Assembly: GCA_949283305.1 (NCBI GenBank)
Contig: CASDRU010000012.1
Span: 1-61,618 of the forward strand
Reading direction: 5' to 3'
From: an uncultured Spirochaetales bacterium
Lineage (GTDB): Bacteria > Spirochaetota > Spirochaetia > Sphaerochaetales > Sphaerochaetaceae
Length of the DNA stretch: 61,618 nucleotides
Shown: in pieces, positions 23,669-32,230 of the stretch
Position numbering within the stretch: the stretch's first letter is position 1
How the letters are laid out: each line of letters starts with the position of its first letter
Notes under the pieces: model-generated
Databases searched by the model: none
What the model was told of the DNA's origin: nothing
Seen by the model: the letters and a program-made list of their open reading frames with translations, nothing else
Position numbers and translations under genes: made by a program

Positions 23669-23995
23669 ATGGAAGTTTTCGATGAATCTATTGTTCCAGA
23701 TATTGATGACTTTATAAGCGTGGCAGAGGCCATGAAGGCTCTTGCGGATGCTACAAGGATAAGGATTTTCTGGCTGCTCTGCCATAAAGAAATGACGGGC
23801 GCAGAGATAGCAGGCACACTTAATCTCAGCGCTCCTAATGTCTCCCATCACCTGAAAGCTCTTTCCATGTCAGGCCTTGCGACATCAAGAAGGGACAAAA
23901 AGGAAGTGAAATACAGAATCAAGGATTCCAGGCTGTCAGCTCTTCTGCATAAGACGATAGAAGAGCTGCTGGAAATCAAATGCCCGCTTCTTTAG
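23669..23995 (+). CDS. ArsR/SmtB-family metal-responsive repressor
   Basis: 108 residues with the winged-helix core ALADATRIRIFWLLCHKEMT, GAEIAGTLNLSAPNVSHHLKAL and a wing SRRDKKEVKYRIKD. The helix-3 metal site normally reads ELCVCD; here WLLCHKE offers one cysteine and a histidine, and the tail ends ALLHKTIEELLEIKCPLL, with further possible ligands as in SmtB. It is divergent from the HMA/metal ATPase genes and most likely represses them until Zn or Cd rises. TAAAAT lies 6 nt before the ATG, so the mRNA may be leaderless. The 3' end overlaps csoR by 4 nt. Confidence 0.88.
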   Translation: MEVFDESIVPDIDDFISVAEAMKALADATRIRIFWLLCHKEMTGAEIAGTLNLSAPNVSHHLKALSMSGLATSRRDKKEVKYRIKDSRLSALLHKTIEELLEIKCPLL

Positions 23996-24261
23996 AGCCT
24001 TCCCATCTTCTCAAGGGCTGAAATCGCCTCGGCTATCTTCTCTTCTGCATCATCCCTGTTTTCAAGTGCCTGACGCACGCATGAGTTTATATGAGATTCC
24101 AGAATTTCCTGGTTGACTTTCTTGAGTATTGCGATTGTAGCCATTATCTGTGAAGAGATATCGATACAGTATCTGTCTTTGCATATCATGTCGTTTATCC
24201 CTTGAAGCTGGCCACGAGCGATGTTGAGCTTTCTGGAAATGTTTTTCTTATCTGCTTTCAT
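23992..24261 (-). CDS. csoR: CsoR-family copper-sensing repressor
   Basis: 89 residues of the all-helical CsoR/RcnR (DUF156) family. The copper ligands are visible: C in KDRYCIDISSQ, and H-x3-C in ESHINSCVRQAL. Cu(I) binding releases the operator. It follows copA on the minus strand, overlapping its 3' end by 14 nt, so repressor and pump are co-expressed. A G/C-tract palindrome in front of copA (26819-26835) is the likely target. Confidence 0.9.
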   Translation of the reverse strand: MKADKKNISRKLNIARGQLQGINDMICKDRYCIDISSQIMATIAILKKVNQEILESHINSCVRQALENRDDAEEKIAEAISALEKMGRL

Positions 24262-26818
24262 ATCCTTTTACTTCATACCCTGCATTCTCAACTGCTTCAA
24301 CAAGTTCACTCTTTTTAAGTTCGGAGCCTGAGACAACTGCTTTTTTATCTTCAAGAGATACTTCCACGCTCTCTACCCCGCTGCATTTCCTGAGTGCCTC
24401 ATCAACATGCTTGACACAGTGCATGCACATCATTCCTTCAATCAAAAGTTCTGCTTTCATACAATCTCCTTCTCTTTTTTCCATTATATCCATTTCAACG
24501 CTTTCAGCGTACCCTGTATCTGCTAACTGGCAAGCTGAATCTGCTGTATTCTCTGTTTTGAAGAATCTCAGGCGCAGTGCATTTGTAACCACGAACACAC
24601 TTGAGAAACTCATTGCGAAAGCCGCAATCATGGGAGAAAGCTTTATGCCGAATGCAGGATACAACACTCCTGCTGCAACCGGGATGCAGAGCGCGTTGTA
24701 AAACAGTGCCCAGAAAAGATTCTCTTTTATATTCCTCATCGTCGCACGGGAAAGCTCTATTGCATTTGCGACATCCGACAAATCACTCTTCATCAGTACA
24801 ATGTCAGCGCTCTCTATTGCAACATCAGTACCACGCCCTATTGCCGCACCTACTGTGCTTCGCGCAAGGGCCGGAGAGTCATTTATTCCGTCCCCCACCA
24901 TCAGCGTCTTTTTCCCCTGCTCCAGAAGACGGCGAACCTCAGACTCCTTCTCATCGGGAAGCACTTCGCTTATTATCCTGTCAACTTTAGCCCTCTTTCC
25001 AATAACTTCTGCAGTCCTAGCATTGTCCCCCGTGATCATCACGGTAGTAAGATTGTCTTTCTTCAGCCTTTCTATTGCACTCACGCTTGAGCTTTTAATC
25101 TCATCAGAGAGGCCAAGGATGCCGAATAAGGTTCCGTCTATCAAGACAAACAGCGGAGTGAGCGCATCAGATGAAAGGCTTTCTTCAATATCCTTTATCT
25201 TCTTTTTGTACAACCCCAGTCTTTCAAGCATCCTCCTGTTTCCAATCTCAACTTTCTTGTTGTTAACAATAGCAGAAACACCGCTTCCCGCACTCTGTGC
25301 AAACGAGGATGAAGGAAGAAGTGCTATGCCGCGTGCTGAGGCATATCTTGCAACAGCCATGGCAAGAGGATGCTCAGAATTCTTTTCTGCTGAATAGGCA
25401 TATTCAAGCAAGGTATCCTCATCTATCTCCTTTGCTCTTATTATCTTCCTCAATTCCGGCCTTCCGTTTGTAATTGTTCCGGTCTTGTCGAGAAGAACTG
25501 TGTCAACAGAGTGCAGAGCCTCAAGGCTTTCTGCGTTCTTTATGAGTATTCCGCTTCTTGCTGCGCGTCCTGTTGCTACCATTATCGCAGTGGGAGTTGC
25601 AAGTCCGAGTGCGCACGGACAGGAGATTACAAGAACAGAAACTGCAAATGAAAGCGAGAACTCAAGCGAGGATCCGCTTAAAAGCCATGAAACAAGACTT
25701 ATAAGAGAGATTATAATCACGGCAGGGACAAAAACCGCACTTACTTTGTCAGCCAGCTTTGCAATAGGGGCCTTGCTTGCAGTAGCCTCATCAACAAGCG
25801 CGATTATGCGCGAAAGCGCAGTATCCTCCCCTGTCTTTTCAACTCTCATCTCTGCATAGCCGCTTGCAATCAGGCTTGCTCCTGTAACCCGCTCGCCCTC
25901 TTTTTTGTCAACAGGAATGCTCTCGCCTGTGAGCTGGGACTCATCAACAGCTATTTCTCCTTTAATTATCACCCCGTCAGCTGGAACTGCAGAGCCCGTT
26001 CTGAGCACCGCAATATCTCCGGCTTTGATCTCATCTGCCTTTATTTCCATCTCTCCCGATTCAGTCTTGATGACAGCACTCTTGGGCTTGAGATCCACAA
26101 GACGTTCAAGTGCCTTGCTTGTCTTTCCCTTTGCCCGGGATTCAAAGTATTTTCCAAGCGTGATTAAAGTGAGTATCATGGCAGCAGACTCAAAATAAAG
26201 GTCCATGCTGAAATTATGCGCATTCTCAAGATCTCCCTGGCCAAGGAAAAATGCAATCTTGTAAAGGGCATATATTCCATACACCATCGAAGCACCGCTT
26301 CCAAGTGCTATTAGTGAATCCATGTTAGGACTCTTGTTTTTGAGCGCTTTGAAGCCTGAGATGAAGAATTTTCTGTTTATGATCAGAACCGGAAGCGAAA
26401 GGAGGAAAAGAGTCAGGGCAAAGACCATTGAGTTTTCCTTGAGACGGAAAAAAGAAAGAAACGGCCAGTTCATCATGTGACCCATTGAGATGTAAAAAAG
26501 AGGAATGGTGAAGATAAACGAATAAACAAGGCGCTTCTTCATCCCCTCTTCCTCCCTCTTGGCCGCCTGGCTTGTTCTCTCTGCGTTTGCTCCTTCTTTT
26601 TTCTTTTCTTCCATTATTATTCCATAGCCTGCATCAACAACTGCTTTCTTGATATCATCATCAGAAATCTTATTCTCATCGAATGTGCAGAGTGCTGTAT
26701 TCTTTAAAAGATTCACAGAGCATTCTTTCATCCCGTCAAGCTTAGTCAGAGCTCTTTCAACGCGCGATGAACAGCTTGCGCAGGTCATTCCAGTTATGAA
26801 GTATTTCTTTTTTGTCAT
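24248..26818 (-). CDS. copA: Copper-exporting P1B ATPase
   Basis: About 856 residues. An N-terminal HMA domain (GMTCASCSSRVE), eight membrane helices, TGES in QLTGESIPVDK, the Cu motif SCPCALGLATPTA, DKTGTITNG, SEHPLA and GDGINDSPALARSTVG are all present. Unusually, a second HMA domain is fused at the C terminus (GMMCMHCVKHVDEAL, then GYEVKGYESR). It extrudes Cu(I). I start at MTKKKYFITGM because AGGAGGGG lies just upstream. A longer reading from 26887 would run through the promoter and operator. It is transcribed leftward with csoR downstream and is divergent from an MFS gene. Confidence 0.94.
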   Translation of the reverse strand: MTKKKYFITGMTCASCSSRVERALTKLDGMKECSVNLLKNTALCTFDENKISDDDIKKAVVDAGYGIIMEEKKKEGANAERTSQAAKREEEGMKKRLVYSFIFTIPLFYISMGHMMNWPFLSFFRLKENSMVFALTLFLLSLPVLIINRKFFISGFKALKNKSPNMDSLIALGSGASMVYGIYALYKIAFFLGQGDLENAHNFSMDLYFESAAMILTLITLGKYFESRAKGKTSKALERLVDLKPKSAVIKTESGEMEIKADEIKAGDIAVLRTGSAVPADGVIIKGEIAVDESQLTGESIPVDKKEGERVTGASLIASGYAEMRVEKTGEDTALSRIIALVDEATASKAPIAKLADKVSAVFVPAVIIISLISLVSWLLSGSSLEFSLSFAVSVLVISCPCALGLATPTAIMVATGRAARSGILIKNAESLEALHSVDTVLLDKTGTITNGRPELRKIIRAKEIDEDTLLEYAYSAEKNSEHPLAMAVARYASARGIALLPSSSFAQSAGSGVSAIVNNKKVEIGNRRMLERLGLYKKKIKDIEESLSSDALTPLFVLIDGTLFGILGLSDEIKSSSVSAIERLKKDNLTTVMITGDNARTAEVIGKRAKVDRIISEVLPDEKESEVRRLLEQGKKTLMVGDGINDSPALARSTVGAAIGRGTDVAIESADIVLMKSDLSDVANAIELSRATMRNIKENLFWALFYNALCIPVAAGVLYPAFGIKLSPMIAAFAMSFSSVFVVTNALRLRFFKTENTADSACQLADTGYAESVEMDIMEKREGDCMKAELLIEGMMCMHCVKHVDEALRKCSGVESVEVSLEDKKAVVSGSELKKSELVEAVENAGYEVKGYESR

Positions 26819-26835
26819 ATACCCCTCCTGGGTAT
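26819..26835. promoter_or_regulatory. Putative CsoR operator at copA
   Basis: ATACCC, 5 nt, GGGTAT: a symmetric G/C-tract element like known CsoR boxes. It overlaps the copA Shine-Dalgarno and lies between the promoter and the start codon. Confidence 0.65.
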
Positions 26836-26848
26836 GGTATCCATATTC

Positions 26849-26877
26849 AAGATAAACCCATCTTCTCATCTTTTCAA
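26849..26877 (-). promoter_or_regulatory. copA promoter
   Basis: On the minus strand, TTGAAA (26872-26877), 17 nt, TATCTT (26849-26854), followed by the CsoR-like palindrome. It overlaps the -35 region of the divergent MFS gene. Confidence 0.6.
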
Positions 26878-26899
26878 GAGTTTTCAATCGATTTATTCT
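26871..26899 (+). promoter_or_regulatory. Promoter of the MFS gene, -10 placed 7 nt before the GTG
   Basis: TTTTCA (26871-26876), 17 nt, TATTCT (26894-26899), then 7 nt to the GTG at 26907. Leaderless style, back to back with the copA promoter. Confidence 0.55.
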
Positions 26900-26906
26900 T
26901 TCGAGT

Positions 26907-28094
26907 GTGGAAAACTACAGAAGAACTCTTTATGCATCATTTTCATCATATATAGTTCAGGCAATCTGCATTGATTATGCGCCGCTGCTCTTTGTTCAGT
27001 TTTCCCGTCAGTTTTCCCTCCCCCTTTCTTCTCTTACAGCAATTGTCAGCGTCACATTCCTTGTTCAGCTTGTCATGGATGCCGTCAGCTCATCATTCAT
27101 AGACAGAATCGGGTACAAGAAAGCAATATTGCTTGCAAACGCGCTGGCCTTTACAGGGCTTGCACTGCTTTCATTCCTGCCTCTCATAATCTCTCCGTTT
27201 TTCGGCATCATGATTTCCGTGTTCTTCTATGCACTCGGAAGCGGACTTGTTGAAGTGATGGTCTCTCCTATGGTTGAGGCACTTCCCCTTGAAAACAAAG
27301 CTGGAGTGATGAATATCCTTCATGCATTCTATTCTATCGGGCAGCTTGTCGTTGTTCTTTTCTCATCACTCTTCTTCTTCATCTTCTCTACAGAGCTCTG
27401 GAGCATTCTTACACTGATTTTTGCTCTTGTCCCGCTTGTCAATTTTATTGTCCTAATCACATGCCCGGTAAGAAAGTTGGATGAAGAGGAAGAGAAAAAA
27501 GAAAGCATGATGTCTTATTTCAGGAATCCCGTTTTCTATCTCTTCATCCTCATGATGATCTCAAGCGGCGCAAGCGAGCATGCAGTCAATCAGTGGGCAA
27601 GCTATTTTGCCGAGACCGTACTTCATCTGAATAAGGAAACAGGGGACATACTTGCTCCTGCATTCTTTGCACTCATGATGGCTTTTAGCAGAATGATTTT
27701 CACGAAAAAGGATATGGATGCCGAGAAAATCCTGATAAAAATGTCCATTCTATGCCTTGTCTGCTATCTTGTCATTGCTCTTTCAGACATTGTTTTTTTC
27801 TCTCTCCTGGCAATAGGATTCACCGGTTTTGCTGTGGGACTCTTCTGGCCCCTCACATTCACGCTCTCAAGAAGAAGACTTAAAGGAAGGACAATGATGT
27901 TTGCACTCCTTGCTCTTTTTGGCGACATAGGATGCACGCTGGGTCCTTCATTTTCAGGGCTACTGTCATCAAGTACGGGAAGCATGAGGAGCGCACTCCT
28001 TTTTTCATCCGTCTTTCCCCTGATGATGCTGCTTCCTGTTGTCATCCTCACATTAAAGAGAAAGAAAGAGTGTAAATCACAAAAAGCTTCTTAA
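26907..28094 (+). CDS. MFS transporter
   Basis: 395 residues with 12 predicted helices. The loop DRIGYKKAILLANAL between helices 2 and 3 is the MFS signature, and SRRRLKGRTMM is its counterpart in the second half. The overall pattern resembles the FucP/NarK-like sugar or metabolite group, but the substrate is unknown. It starts with GTG, 7 nt after a -10 box and without a Shine-Dalgarno. It is divergent from copA, and the last codons overlap the convergent B6-kinase gene by 18 nt. Confidence 0.8.
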   Translation: MENYRRTLYASFSSYIVQAICIDYAPLLFVQFSRQFSLPLSSLTAIVSVTFLVQLVMDAVSSSFIDRIGYKKAILLANALAFTGLALLSFLPLIISPFFGIMISVFFYALGSGLVEVMVSPMVEALPLENKAGVMNILHAFYSIGQLVVVLFSSLFFFIFSTELWSILTLIFALVPLVNFIVLITCPVRKLDEEEEKKESMMSYFRNPVFYLFILMMISSGASEHAVNQWASYFAETVLHLNKETGDILAPAFFALMMAFSRMIFTKKDMDAEKILIKMSILCLVCYLVIALSDIVFFSLLAIGFTGFAVGLFWPLTFTLSRRRLKGRTMMFALLALFGDIGCTLGPSFSGLLSSSTGSMRSALLFSSVFPLMMLLPVVILTLKRKKECKSQKAS

Positions 28095-28892
28095 GGCTTC
28101 AAGCGCACTTGATACAGAAAGCCCCATCCTTCTTTCCCTTTTTGATGCAATAGAGGAAGAAAGAGCTCTGCTGACGGCGATTCCTGCATCGTGAGAAGAA
28201 GGGAAAAACGGTTTTCCCTCAAGAAGGAAGGCAAGAAGGCAGGAAGCAAAGAAATCCCCGCATCCTGGATACGAAATGCCCTGGTCCTCAAATGAGAAAA
28301 TCCTTATTTCTCCATCCTTATATGCACAGTTTGCGAGGCAGGAAACTGAAAGCGGGATGCTTGTTATCACCCCGCAATATGAGCCAAGAGCATTAAGCTT
28401 TCTCACAAGCTGGTCAATATCTGAATTTGAATACTCCTTTTTTCTTCCACTATCTGTAAGCATCTCTGCTTCCGTGACATTTGGAGTTATGATATCAGCT
28501 TTTTTCACCGCACTTTTGAAGAAAGACACAACGCTCTCATCCAGTGTCTGATAAATCTCGCCGTTATCTGCAAATGCAGGATCAAGAAGAAAAAGGCAGC
28601 CTTCTTTCTCTGCTATTTTCAAAATAATCCTGCCCTCATCCTCACTTGATATGAATCCTGAATAGAGCGCAGAAAAAGAATATGAATAGCTCTTAACCTT
28701 CTCATAAACAAGCTCTGTCTTGTCTTTGAGCGAATAAGAAAGGATTGAGTCAAATCCGTCAGTCTGCGTCGATAAAAGGGAAAGAGGAATTGCAAATGTC
28801 TCGATGCCCCGGCTTTCAAGGGCTGGGGCTATCAGAGTGAGGCTGCTTTTTGAAAAGCATGAATAATCGTGAAGGAGTATTACCTTTTTCAA
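28077..28892 (-). CDS. Pyridoxal/pyridoxamine kinase
   Basis: 271 residues of the ribokinase superfamily, PdxK/PdxY branch, phosphorylating B6 vitamers to the coenzyme precursor. Diagnostic parts are the opening LLHDYSCFSKSSLT, the substrate-side TQTDGF, ADIITPNVTEAEML in the middle and the anion-hole/catalytic motif GCGDFFASCLLA. The ATG overlaps the stop codon of the hexokinase gene by 4 nt (ATGA), so the two sugar/vitamin kinases form an operon. Confidence 0.85.
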   Translation of the reverse strand: MKKVILLHDYSCFSKSSLTLIAPALESRGIETFAIPLSLLSTQTDGFDSILSYSLKDKTELVYEKVKSYSYSFSALYSGFISSEDEGRIILKIAEKEGCLFLLDPAFADNGEIYQTLDESVVSFFKSAVKKADIITPNVTEAEMLTDSGRKKEYSNSDIDQLVRKLNALGSYCGVITSIPLSVSCLANCAYKDGEIRIFSFEDQGISYPGCGDFFASCLLAFLLEGKPFFPSSHDAGIAVSRALSSSIASKRERRMGLSVSSALEALRSFL

Positions 28893-30175
28893 ATTATGAG
28901 TCCCGCAACAGCAGCTCCGTATACCGGGCTGTCTGGAATATTCACAATCCTGTAATATCTTCTGTATTTCCTCTCTAGGATTGAGGAAAGATACATTCTT
29001 GTATAGAACTCAAGATTCCTGGTCTTGTAGAATGTCGTTCCATCGGCATTTATGATTACAGGATATGCCGGGTCTTCTCCGATTCCGCTTTTTAAAACCG
29101 CGGCAGTAAGGTTTACAGCAGTGAGCTTTCCTGCTCTCCTTATTATTGCATCAAGAAGGACATAAAGGCATTTTCTGTCCTCCTCATCCTTTACTGTTTC
29201 AGCAAGCCTGTTTCCAAAAAGCGGTGATTCAAGATAATCGCTCATTGCCTTTGTATCCAGCTCCTCTATGGATGAGAAGGCAGATGCAAAGGAAGAAGAA
29301 AGAAGTCCTTCGTTTATTGCCGCCCTGATCACATAGTTCGAGAATGGTCCAAGATATGCTCCGCTGATTGCTTTCTCAAAGAGGCTCTTGTCCTTGTCGC
29401 TTGTGCTGTCAGTGAACTCTTTGTCTATATCTCCAAGGCGGAGCATGAGACATCCTGACTCGACGTTTATTATCTGGCGGCCATCATCAGAAAGCCCTAT
29501 TTTCTTAATATTGCTGTTTTTTTCAGCATATGCTGTGTTCGTGCCTGTTCCAAGGATGAATCCGATATACCCCGAAGACTGCTCCTTGTCCTTGATGCAT
29601 GTTGCAAGAAATGTTGCGACAGTGTCATTTACAATCGCAATCTTCTTTCCCTTCACATCACAGCCCCTCTTTTTCAGGGCATCCAGAAGCTCCTTTCCGA
29701 TTTTCTTTCCTATGACCTCAGGGGCCTTTATCTCCTTTGAGAACCTGAGCGCGATCCCATCATGGTCATCTGTGATCTCTGCAGGGTATGAGAAACAGAA
29801 ACCGATTCTGTCGGCCTTGTCGATAAGACGCTCCGTGTTCTCGGCAAGGATTGAGAAGAACTCATCCGCACTCACCTGGCTCTTTATTCCAGGCATGCCT
29901 GTTTTCCTGAAGTCTGAGATCTCAGTAGATCCTCCTTCCTTGAAGGTGACAAGGCATGTCCTGAAATTAGTTCCACCTGCATCAAGCACTATTGCCTTCT
30001 CGCCGCTTTTTATGGCAGAAGGAAGACCGGTGAAGGTCGGAACCATGAACAGAGAGCTTTCTTTCCCTTCAAGTCCTTTATCCATTTCAGAGAAGAAATA
30101 GGAAAGTATTTTCTCTTCATCAATATCATCAGCACTCAGCATGTGCCTCTTTAAAAAATCGTCAATTTTGTCCAT
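28889..30175 (-). CDS. Hexokinase (eukaryote-type)
   Basis: About 428 residues of the eukaryotic-type hexokinase family, which among bacteria is characteristic of spirochaetes. It phosphorylates glucose and other hexoses with ATP. Phosphate-1 loop VLDAGGTNFRTCLV, substrate segment GFCFSYPAE, catalytic aspartate in IVNDTVATFLA, phosphate-2 loop FILGTGTNTAY. Start MDKIDDF is chosen because AAAGGACT precedes it; the 12 extra residues upstream read through this site. It is followed without a gap by the B6 kinase gene. Confidence 0.92.
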   Translation of the reverse strand: MDKIDDFLKRHMLSADDIDEEKILSYFFSEMDKGLEGKESSLFMVPTFTGLPSAIKSGEKAIVLDAGGTNFRTCLVTFKEGGSTEISDFRKTGMPGIKSQVSADEFFSILAENTERLIDKADRIGFCFSYPAEITDDHDGIALRFSKEIKAPEVIGKKIGKELLDALKKRGCDVKGKKIAIVNDTVATFLATCIKDKEQSSGYIGFILGTGTNTAYAEKNSNIKKIGLSDDGRQIINVESGCLMLRLGDIDKEFTDSTSDKDKSLFEKAISGAYLGPFSNYVIRAAINEGLLSSSFASAFSSIEELDTKAMSDYLESPLFGNRLAETVKDEEDRKCLYVLLDAIIRRAGKLTAVNLTAAVLKSGIGEDPAYPVIINADGTTFYKTRNLEFYTRMYLSSILERKYRRYYRIVNIPDSPVYGAAVAGLII

Positions 30176-30211
30176 ATTCAGTCCTTTTTTGAGAATTATA
30201 TCACATTCCAA

Positions 30212-30823
30212 TCAGTAGAAAAGCGTAAAATCAGCATCAGATATCTCTTCCTTGTTGATTTCAAGCCTTCTGTTCTCAACATAAAGATGAGAAGAGGACC
30301 CGTAAATCAGGAAATCCCCTTCAAGGAGCACGCTTTCTGAGAAGGCAGAACCTGTGAGTATCAGGGAAACAGAGAGGGGAATATGGACAGAAGAGTAATC
30401 CCCGTTTTCAAAGAGCTGCGAATACTCAAGGCTCCCGTCATCTACAATATATATCGTCCCGTCTATTATCACCGCCCCCCTCTCATAGCTCTGAAGATGC
30501 TCGACAGATGATGAAAGCGAGCTCTCGCTGGATATGTTGAACAATGTCTTGAGCCATTCTTCATTTCCCGAGTAACGGAAAGAAAGGCTTTCCTTGTATG
30601 TGGATAAATCTGAGCGGGTAAAGAGAATGAAGAAAGGCATTCCCCCTGACTGGGAAACAGTTACTCCCTGAAGACGGACCGGGGGAGAAGAAAGGGATGA
30701 TGAGAGCGCGGAAAAAGAAGCATCAAGGGATGCGCTTATTGCCTTTTGCGCATCGCTTATGCTTACTGAAAACAAGAAAGAGCAACAGAGGAACAGCAAA
30801 AGAAGAAGAGAAAACCGCTTCAT
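30212..30823 (-). CDS. Secreted protein of unknown function
   Basis: 203 residues. A cleavable signal peptide (MKRFSLLLLLFLCCSFLFSVS) is followed by a serine-rich, beta-rich domain with no motif I recognise. It is probably periplasmic. AGGAGGAAAA precedes the ATG. It lies 36 nt upstream of hexokinase and 33 nt after the UMF1 gene in the same direction, so it may be co-transcribed with sugar-metabolism genes, though nothing in it suggests sugar binding. Confidence 0.65.
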   Translation of the reverse strand: MKRFSLLLLLFLCCSFLFSVSISDAQKAISASLDASFSALSSSLSSPPVRLQGVTVSQSGGMPFFILFTRSDLSTYKESLSFRYSGNEEWLKTLFNISSESSLSSSVEHLQSYERGAVIIDGTIYIVDDGSLEYSQLFENGDYSSVHIPLSVSLILTGSAFSESVLLEGDFLIYGSSSHLYVENRRLEINKEEISDADFTLFY

Positions 30824-30856
30824 TTTTCCTCCTGAGAAAATGATAACATGACTTTC

Positions 30857-32131
30857 TTATTTTGCCAGAAGTTTTTCAGCTTCCCCTTTTGCTTTTTCCT
30901 CATCCACCCTTCTGAGCAGTACAAAACCGAGGATGAAAAGGATTATAAGGGATATGATTCCGTATCTCTGCTCTCCTGTTATGAGTGTGACAATGCCGAC
31001 AAGGAACGGCCCGATGATTGCTGCAAACTTTCCAAGCATGTTGAAGAAACCGAAGAACTGGCTTTCAAGGCTCTCTGGAACAAGGCGTGAATAATATGAA
31101 CGGCTGAGCGCCTGGATTCCTCCCTGGAAAAGTCCTATGATTACTGCAAGGGCATAGAAATGCCAGACTTCTGACATGAAAAATCCGACAACAGCAATTG
31201 CCGCGTATGCGCATATTGCCGCTAGAATTGCCCTCTTGACTCCTATCTTCTTGCCAAGGACGTTATATGCTATTGCAGCCGGGAATGCTACAAACTGTGT
31301 GATAAGAAGAGCCACGATGAGGCTCTCTGCTGGAAAGCCAAGTGCCGTGCCGTAATCTGTAGCCATCTTTATTATCGTGTCCACGCCGTCAATATAGCAC
31401 CAGTATGCAAGAAGGAATAAAGTCAGATTCCTCATTCCCTTCAGGCTCTTTACTGTCATCGCTGTCTGCCTGAGCCCTGTTTTCACTGCAACTGAAATCC
31501 TGACCCTCTCATGCTCACGGTCCTTTACAAAGAGCATCACCGGAAGGGAGAAAACAAGCCACCAGATTGCAACCATCAAAAACGAAAGACGCACTGCTGT
31601 AACAGAATCAGGAATCCCGAAAGTTGCAGGGGTGATGTACATCAGGACATTTATGAGGAAAAGAAGACCTCCTCCGATGTAGCCAAGCGAATAGCCGAGG
31701 GAAGATACGAAATCCACCTTCTTCTCGCTTGCAACAGATGGAAGAAGCGAGTCATAGAATGTGATGGATCCAGAAAATCCTATGTTGGCTACAATGTAGA
31801 ATATCACAGCCAGCGGCCAGGCTCCCATTCTGACAAAGAAGAGAGCGCCTGTGAGGGCGGCTCCTATGAATGCGAAGAATATGAGGAATTTCTTCCTGTA
31901 TCCTCCTTTATCGGCAATTGCCCCGAGAACCGGTGCAAGGATTGCCACACAGATTGCCTCCAGAGAATTGGCAAGACCCAAGAAGAAGGTGCTTGTCGCA
32001 CTATCTGATCCATATGCCCAGTACTGTGAGAAGAATATTGGGAAGAAGGCTGCCATGACCGTTGTTGCAAAAGCACTGTTTGCCCAGTCATAGAGCGCCC
32101 ATGATATTATTTCTTTTTTGCTGTCTTTCAT
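30857..32131 (-). CDS. UMF1/Atg22-family MFS transporter
   Basis: About 424 residues, 12 helices. It begins KKEIISWALYDWANSAFATTVMAAFFP, the signature of the UMF1 family related to yeast Atg22, followed by PVLGAIADKGGYRKKFL. The family is thought to release amino acids or other metabolites; the bacterial substrate is not known. I start at MKDSKKE since GGAG lies about 7 nt upstream; the 52 additional residues of the longer reading are not family-like. It heads the leftward cluster that continues into hexokinase. Confidence 0.88.
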   Translation of the reverse strand: MKDSKKEIISWALYDWANSAFATTVMAAFFPIFFSQYWAYGSDSATSTFFLGLANSLEAICVAILAPVLGAIADKGGYRKKFLIFFAFIGAALTGALFFVRMGAWPLAVIFYIVANIGFSGSITFYDSLLPSVASEKKVDFVSSLGYSLGYIGGGLLFLINVLMYITPATFGIPDSVTAVRLSFLMVAIWWLVFSLPVMLFVKDREHERVRISVAVKTGLRQTAMTVKSLKGMRNLTLFLLAYWCYIDGVDTIIKMATDYGTALGFPAESLIVALLITQFVAFPAAIAYNVLGKKIGVKRAILAAICAYAAIAVVGFFMSEVWHFYALAVIIGLFQGGIQALSRSYYSRLVPESLESQFFGFFNMLGKFAAIIGPFLVGIVTLITGEQRYGIISLIILFILGFVLLRRVDEEKAKGEAEKLLAK

Positions 32132-32230
32132 AGAATACTCCAGAAAAAATCTAGCAGGATAAATGAAATTAATCAGCAGAAAAATCATATGCTCATGAAA
32201 AAACTGTGATTTTTGTGCTATCTTTTTCTT

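Noticed and set aside
24801-25397. 198-codon open frame antisense to copA
   Set aside because: Serine-rich translation of the opposite strand of a clear P-type ATPase; no family resemblance.
26819-26887. Longer CopA start at 26887
   Set aside because: It would place the CsoR-like operator, the Shine-Dalgarno and the promoter inside the coding region.
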